From positions 682,001-746,000 of the forward strand of contig JAECYW010000016.1 of assembly GCA_023014335.1 (NCBI GenBank): a stretch of 64,000 nucleotides of DNA. Reading direction: 5' to 3'. The notes under the pieces were generated by a model that had not been told where the DNA came from, ran no database searches, and saw only the letters and a list, made by a program, of their open reading frames with translations. Positions within the stretch are counted from its first letter, which is position 1, and every line of letters begins with the position of its first letter. The translations under genes and the position numbers were made by a program. Of this stretch, positions 58,801 through 64,000 are shown in pieces. The stretch is from Galerina marginata (taxonomy: Eukaryota; Basidiomycota; Agaricomycetes; Agaricales; Galerinaceae).

Positions 58801-59170
58801 GCACATGTAGCGAGGAGGGGGGGCTTTATGGGACTGCGATCGTAATCTTGGTGAGGTGCTGATTGCGGGGCAGGGTAATAATATAGCGTCTAACGATGCT
58901 GGGTGTAAACAGGGCGTAGGGCTTGCACTGGGAAAGGTGACCTCCAGCTGCAACGGGCGAAGGCTACGGGACTCTGGAATGTTTCTATCTGTTGAATTCC
59001 GGTCAGAATGGTAGGACTACGGAAAAGAGTGAAAGAAACACACCATGGATGTGCACGTCGACGATGGAATCCTAATCCCTGCAAATTCAAGCGAGAAATG
59101 ACGGGTCCTGAAGATGATATGGATGAGATTCCGTGAGGGCACCGGGATGGATCATGGATGTAACTGACGC
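55860..59170. repeat. Segmental direct duplication, copy 2 (partner 36,580-40,060)
   Basis: Carries the blocks listed for copy 1 in the same order, with indels. The internal sub-unit is again present twice (57,080 and 58,000). Some minus-strand exon-like blocks stay open here but not in copy 1, for example RHEWEREKKRSSEEQWSSHR LLNWHPLQC at about 57,885-57,800, flanked by YAG and GTTAGC splice signals. Confidence 0.65.
56596..56781 (+). CDS. Possible 61-residue small protein within the duplication
   Basis: The frame MSTTGNIAAPILELTKEAET is followed by NTHASPAQALIHGIWTTTPT and an acidic-basic end (DEEGRTPGDNERLANELT). Amino-acid composition looks normal for a soluble protein. In the partner copy (about 37,310-37,470) the frame is broken, and no homology or domain supports it, so this may be chance or a remnant of a longer gene. 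Confidence 0.25.
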   Translation: MSTTGNIAAPILELTKEAETNTHASPAQALIHGIWTTTPTAQVDEEGRTPGDNERLANELT

Positions 59171-61008
59171 GACTCGGAGGAAAGCATATCTTTTGGTTGG
59201 CGGAGTTTATTCACTTTCCCACTCTCGTCGGTCCGCTGACTTCAGTCTGCAGGTATCTCCTGGTATCATGCCACCAACGTCAGTCCACTACGGTCCAGGA
59301 AAACGAACAACGCCATCTACCTACCCAGTAAGTGCATTCGCGAAATCTCCAGATACCCCAACGGTATTGGACTAACCGAAACTCGATAGAAAGAGAACAC
59401 TGGCAATGCATACTGTATGCTAGAGTTGCGCTGCCTTTGTCCATCGCAGCTGTACTTTGTCTTGCCCACCTCAAAAGTCTTCGCAAGCTGATCTTCCAAT
59501 CCAAAACCACCGGATGCTTATCAACTTCCCCCACACCCCGTATCCGTACCCACCACGATTGGAAGTTCCATGCAGACACTCCTCGTTCCATGTACTGGAC
59601 GCGTTTTTCGGGTCGAAAACATGGGGCCCAGCTGCGGGTGGAAAAACGGTACCACCTTTTGTCCAGCTCTGTAAGTTTCGACTTACCACATTTCTCTGCC
59701 CTTCCACTTACCTTCCTGTCATTCCGCAGGCCGACCGCCTGCTTGCTGCCGTTACCTCCAACCTCACGGCGAACCTTTGATCTTGCACCAAATGGTTAGC
59801 GTTTATGTCATGCAAACGCTCCGCCGCATCTGCCGCTTATTCCGTTTGATGCCTCGTCCCTCAGATGACCGTCCTGGCATGAAGGTATAGTTTTCTTTCT
59901 TATGGCCCGTATCTAAGAAGTTCAACTAATACATTTCATTCGTTTCCAGCCCGCCCTCGTTCAAGGTAATGTCTCCAACCATCATCGTGACACTTTCTTC
60001 TTGAACCGAATGAATGGCTTCCAAGCCACAAAAACACTCCGGCCGCTTCTGACGGGTACTTCGTTTTCAGGATTGCAAGTACCTATATCTCTGAGTTGTA
60101 AGCCGCAAATGAGGAAGGACAGAAAGGACCAGGCAGTAAAGGATGTCTGGCTCCTCAGACGACCAAAGCGACACGATGGTATGATTTTCTTATCGTTCAA
60201 ACCTAAAAGGTTTAACCAACTCATTTTTTCGTTTCCAGCCCGCGGTCATTCAACCTCACTCCAGAAGACGCCAACCAAGAGTACGCAGGACTCGAGCTCA
60301 CCGCACACTCCAGAAATTATCTTCGGACTTACTTTTGGCATTGGCTTGAGTGCTGCCGCTGCTTGACGTTCTTGCGGCTGTCGGGTGAGGGGGCTGCTGG
60401 GGCTGCTGGAGCGGGCGGGTCAATTATTATTTTACTCTTTGTCTTTCTTTCCCCTCTCTGATGACAACTAGTAGAGGCTAATGGAATTGAACTACAGCTT
60501 TCAATGTCAGCAGTGCATGCAAACATGAATGTGAAAGGTGCTGGAAGGAGTTTGTTTCCAGCTGGCCATCATCCAACATCAATGCCACAGTTTCCAGCAG
60601 ATGGTAACCAGGAGTTGAGCTTTACTGCTAGCTCCAGAAACTATTTTTGGACTTTCTTCGGGTGAGGGCTTGAGTCATTGACAAACTTGTAGCTGTTGGG
60701 TGATGACTTACTGCTGGACATGCTGGCACTGGGAAGCTTCAAATTAAATGTTCAGCCGGCATTTGAGGAGCTGGGTTATCAGTGTATGTCCTTTCTTTCT
60801 TCTCATCCTATCTAACAAGCAAGTGGCTAATAGAGTCAAACTATAAATATACTACATGGACCTTTAAAGAAATTGGATAAAATCACACAGAAACAAGAAC
60901 TAATTTACAACTTTCAAGACTGAAATTGAGTCAGTGAATATTCTTAGCAGTTGCAAGAATTTACTCACAAATAGGAAGCATGAACAATCTGAAGTGGAGG
61001 TGTATTTA
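59171..61008. other. Gene-free region with inverted fragments of the duplication
   Basis: Between 59,440 and 60,370 several blocks of the 36.6/55.9-kb family appear in inverted orientation, for example GACCGCCTGCTTGCTGCC next to TTCCGCAGGCCGAC (59,728). A reading NQEYAGLELTAHSRNYLRTY FW (60,277-60,342) matches minus-strand readings at about 58,140-58,090 and 39,030-38,970, and a weaker one at 60,610-60,660. No complete gene could be built. The last 300 bp are the 3' flank of the TPR-CHAT gene. Confidence 0.45.
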
Positions 61009-64000
61009 TCATGCACCAATATGAACAAACATGATCCAGCGATCCAAAGGTACACCATTTCTCCTCATTGCTCGGGTAGCTAAGTTAAGTGCTTGTGCTG
61101 AATCTCTAAAATCTGGCATCTTCCCTGGGTTGCGGAACATGTATTTGTAGAATTCCTTTGAAATAGTTGGACCATCATTGTCATCCATTTCCCATAGTGT
61201 CCCAATCACACTTCGGAATCCACAAAACTGCAAGGCTGCTGCCAAATGAATTGTCTCATCTGGTGTAATAAGGCCTCCTGCTGCAGTGTGACATGCAGAT
61301 AGAAAGGCCAGTTCTGCATCTGGAAGTCTGGCTTGTATTAAATCCAGTAAAGCGAGACGATGTCCATCATGAAGTTCAAATGAGGCCTGGAATGGTTGGC
61401 CATTCTCTCCTAAGTGGCCATGGCATGCAAAGTGAGCCCAGGAATGTTGCTTGAGACCACTGAGAACTGCTTGTTGAGTTGCCTCAGCCCCAATTATATA
61501 ATCCACAAAGTCACCAAGTTGTTGAATAATATCAATTTCATTCTGAACATTTCGCAAGGTTCCACCAGGCTGACCGATAACAAGTAACTTGGGAACTGTG
61601 GAATTTGGAGGCTTATTGATGGTGGATCTTGCTTTGATTAATGCAGATAATGTTGATATATAGGAAGATGTGTAAATATCTGGAAGGTTCTTTTGCCCAG
61701 ACTGATATGGGCCTGCAGCATGGAGGGGCAGACCACATAGCTCAGCTGTAGGGCACCACCAGATGCGACTCTTCTCTGGGACTCCCAACTGAGTCAGGGA
61801 ATCAACCACAGGGGAAACAATATTGTCCCATAGTTTGCGCAATACAGAAGCTGTGTTTTGCACCAGATGAAGATCCTTAGCTTGGGCACTGAGATCCCTG
61901 AGCTGTACCTTTGGAAGAGCAACAAGAATTGTGGAGGTGTTGTAAAGAATTATAGCATCAGAACGATAATTGCTGATATTGACAAGAATAACAGGGCCCT
62001 CTGCTGCAGCCATTTGAAGAGTGTTGAATGGAACAGCCTGTAAAAAACTGCCAAAGCCTTCAATCTTCCTTATTTTTCCTACCACATCCTCCCATTCTTT
62101 TGAGAGAATGTGATGTCTTTGCATTTTGGTCTCTGAAGCAGCTATTGACATAGAGGCTGCACTATCCAATGGTCTAGATCCAGATGACAGGACAAGAGGT
62201 TCAAGTTTAGCATTTAGTGTTTCAAGGCGATCAGCAAGTTGTGCACCACCCTCCACCTGGCGAAGCTGATCAAGTGGGTATCTATACCCATCCATCTTTG
62301 ACCACAATATAGATCTGCCCTGTTCAAGGAATTCCACTGCTAATTGAAGATTTCCTGCATTGATAGCAGCAGAAGCAGCATCAGAGGCCAGTGATTCCGG
62401 TACATGAGCAGTAGTGAGGAATCTTTGTTGAGACTCAATATCAGGATGAGAAATCAAGCATCGATCAAGAAGATGCAAGGAAATTGTGTAGGCAGATAGA
62501 ATAGAACTATGATGATGTTTTTGTGCCTTAGCTGCCCAGTCTATAGCAGCTCTGAGCTGATGCTGTAAGTATGAAGTTATGTTATTTGCTGCCTGTTTAT
62601 AGAGAAGAAAAGACTCCTCCAGATCCTCTGTTCTGCCTGATTGCTCAAAATGAATAAGAATAGCAAGTCCAAGACCGTGAAAGGACATAGAATAATCTGG
62701 ATTTCCAAGAGGATAGTGAGCAAGGGCCTGACGGTAGGATGTGATTGCATCTTCAAGATCTTTTATCCTGCCTGACTTTTTGAAGCAAGACAAAAGAGCA
62801 TTACCAAGGTTATTGAGGGACATGGAATGATATTGATGACCCTGAGGACAGAGATCAATTGCCTGACGGTGGAATATGATTGCTTCTTCAATATCCTCTA
62901 TTCTGCCCAACTGCTTAAAGCAAGTTTCAAGGGCATTACCAAGACAGATGAGGGAACTAGACCGATCTGGGTGGCCAAGAGGACGGAGAGCAAGTGCCTG
63001 GTTGTGGAATGTGATTGCATCTTCAAGATCCTCTATTCTGCCTAACTGCTCAAAGCGAATACAAACAGAATCACCAAGGTTGTTGAGGGATATGGAATGA
63101 TCTGGATGACCAGGAGGGCAGAGACTGAGTGCCTCCTGGTAGGATGTGATTGCATCTTCCAGATCTTTGATTCTGCCTGACTGTTCAAATTGAGTAGAAA
63201 GAGCAATACCAAGGTTGTTGAGGGACATGGACCGATCTGGGTGGCCAAGAGGACGGAGAGCAAGTGCCTGGTTGTGGAATGTAATTGCATCTTCAAGATC
63301 CTTTATTCTGCCCAATTGCTCAAAGCCAGTATAAAGAGCAATACCAAGGTTGTTGAGGGACATGGAACGATCTGGGTGGCCAAGAGGACGGAGAGCAAGT
63401 GCCTGGCGGTGGAATGTGATTGCATCTTCAAGATCCTCTATTTTGCCCAGCTGCTCAAAGCGAGTGTGAAGGGCACTACCAAGGTTGTTGAGTGAATTGG
63501 AATAATCTGGGTGGCCAAGAGGACGGAGAGCAAGTGCCTGGTTGTGGAATGTGATTGCATCTTCAAGATCCTCTATTTTGCCCAGCTGCTTAAAGTGAGT
63601 GTAAAGAGCATTACCAAGGTTGTTGAGGGACATAGGACGATTTGGGTGGTCAAGAGGACGGAGAGCAAGTGCCTGGTTGTGGAATGTAATTGCATCTTCA
63701 AGATCCTCTATTCTGCCCAACTGCTCAAAGCGAGTATAAAGATCACCACCAAGGTTGTTGAGGGACATAGAACGATTTGGGTGGTCAAGAGGATGGAGAG
63801 CAAGTGCCTGGCAGTGGAATGTAATTGCATCTTCAAGATCCTCTATTCTGCCTAACTGCTCAAAGCGAGTATCAAGAGCATTACCAAGATTGTTGAGGAA
63901 CATGGAATGATCTGGGTGGCCAAGAGGATGGAGAGCAAGTGCCTGGCGGTGGAATGTAATTGCATCTTCAAGATCCTCTATTCTGCCTAACTGCTCAAAG
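61009..64000 (-). CDS. TPR-CHAT protein (5' end beyond the window)
   Basis: One uninterrupted frame of nearly 1,000 residues, open to the right edge. The N-terminal visible part is ten and a half 45-residue tetratricopeptide units of the kind SLNNLGNALYTRFEQLGRIE DLEDAITFHNQALALRPLG. A helical linker follows (about 450 residues from the C-terminal end upward: WAAKAQKHHHSSILSAYT, AINAGNLQLAVEFLEQGRSI LWSKMDGYR). The C-terminal CHAT domain, a caspase-like peptidase fold, shows ELCGLPLHAAGPY, LLVIGQPGG, WAHFACHGHLG (catalytic His near 61,420) and LAFLSACHTAAGG (catalytic Cys near 61,291), then LAAALQFCGFRSVIGTLWEM DD and the end DRWIMFVHIGA. Both catalytic residues are present. In bacteria TPR-CHAT proteases act in defence and cleave gasdermins; the role in fungi is less known. 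The Met at 63,903 lies inside a TPR unit and is not the start. Confidence 0.9.
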   Translation of the reverse strand, partial: FEQLGRIEDLEDAITFHRQALALHPLGHPDHSMFLNNLGNALDTRFEQLGRIEDLEDAITFHCQALALHPLDHPNRSMSLNNLGGDLYTRFEQLGRIEDLEDAITFHNQALALRPLDHPNRPMSLNNLGNALYTHFKQLGKIEDLEDAITFHNQALALRPLGHPDYSNSLNNLGSALHTRFEQLGKIEDLEDAITFHRQALALRPLGHPDRSMSLNNLGIALYTGFEQLGRIKDLEDAITFHNQALALRPLGHPDRSMSLNNLGIALSTQFEQSGRIKDLEDAITSYQEALSLCPPGHPDHSISLNNLGDSVCIRFEQLGRIEDLEDAITFHNQALALRPLGHPDRSSSLICLGNALETCFKQLGRIEDIEEAIIFHRQAIDLCPQGHQYHSMSLNNLGNALLSCFKKSGRIKDLEDAITSYRQALAHYPLGNPDYSMSFHGLGLAILIHFEQSGRTEDLEESFLLYKQAANNITSYLQHQLRAAIDWAAKAQKHHHSSILSAYTISLHLLDRCLISHPDIESQQRFLTTAHVPESLASDAASAAINAGNLQLAVEFLEQGRSILWSKMDGYRYPLDQLRQVEGGAQLADRLETLNAKLEPLVLSSGSRPLDSAASMSIAASETKMQRHHILSKEWEDVVGKIRKIEGFGSFLQAVPFNTLQMAAAEGPVILVNISNYRSDAIILYNTSTILVALPKVQLRDLSAQAKDLHLVQNTASVLRKLWDNIVSPVVDSLTQLGVPEKSRIWWCPTAELCGLPLHAAGPYQSGQKNLPDIYTSSYISTLSALIKARSTINKPPNSTVPKLLVIGQPGGTLRNVQNEIDIIQQLGDFVDYIIGAEATQQAVLSGLKQHSWAHFACHGHLGENGQPFQASFELHDGHRLALLDLIQARLPDAELAFLSACHTAAGGLITPDETIHLAAALQFCGFRSVIGTLWEMDDNDGPTISKEFYKYMFRNPGKMPDFRDSAQALNLATRAMRRNGVPLDRWIMFVHIGA
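62554..64000 (-). repeat. 135-bp tandem repeat encoding the TPR array
   Basis: About ten and a half units of 135 bp. Units between 63,100 and 64,000 are nearly identical, for example GGACGGAGAGCAAGTGCCTG recurs five or more times, while the units nearest the linker (62,560-63,000) are more diverged. This gradient fits recent homogenisation or expansion of the outer units. Confidence 0.85.

Noticed and set aside
62554..64000. Regular 135-bp repeats, checked as a CRISPR-like array or satellite
   Set aside because: They encode in-frame 45-residue TPR units of a CHAT protein; no spacers. Plus-strand frames over the same bases are shadows.

Overview
The window is nuclear DNA of a filamentous basidiomycete, most likely an agaricomycete. 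Nearly every gene is split by 45-65 bp GT-AG introns with GTRNGT donors. The gene content (an Opi1-type regulator, calpain-like proteases, a TPR-CHAT protein, an M3 oligopeptidase, an AIG1-like GTPase and several orphan families) also fits that group. No bacterial operon structure, CRISPR array, rRNA or tRNA gene was seen.

Layout. 0-2.4 kb: the 3' end of a P-type ATPase, then an unknown gene with a PD-(D/E)XK-like motif; inverted relatives of both lie at 29.6-33.5 kb. 4.4-6.4 kb: a two-finger C2H2 transcription factor. 6.8-16.8 kb: three tandem calpain-like genes on the minus strand; the one furthest downstream has lost the His and Asn of the catalytic triad. 17.5-19.7 kb: a diverged direct duplication without a recognisable gene. 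20.5-24.1 kb: an Opi1-family regulator of phospholipid synthesis. 24.4-28.7 kb: three diverged direct repeats that end in the last codons of a small secreted SH3-like protein gene (28.7-29.1 kb). 31.2-32.4 kb: a gene-free stretch with seven copies of a short GTTATCRRCCA motif. 34.8-35.9 kb: a five-exon orphan gene. 36.6-40.1 kb: one copy of a long direct duplication whose partner is at 55.9-59.2 kb. 40.1-41.7 kb: a 476-residue orphan gene with a probable GC-AG intron. 42.9-45.6 kb: a tandem duplication carrying twin 63-residue small-protein ORFs. 46.2-47.4 kb: a NAP/SET-family histone chaperone. 48.2-49.7 kb: an AIG1-like GTPase with a coiled coil. 50.3-51.0 kb: a small orphan. 52.4-55.4 kb: a thimet-type metallopeptidase. 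61.0-64.0 kb: a TPR-CHAT protein that runs off the right edge.

How it fits together. Housekeeping genes (ATPase, Opi1, NAP, M3 peptidase) sit among expanded, locally duplicated lineage-specific families. The most unusual features are the calpain cluster with a probable pseudoprotease, the paired nuclease-like orphans, the twin small proteins, and the exon/intron-like segmental duplication at 36.6 and 55.9 kb. Gene models were spliced by eye. Where exon lengths and phases were checked (C2H2 factor, both nuclease-like genes, SH3 protein, 295-residue orphan, 476-residue orphan, NAP, GTPase, 157-residue orphan) they close in frame. Repeat boundaries are approximate.
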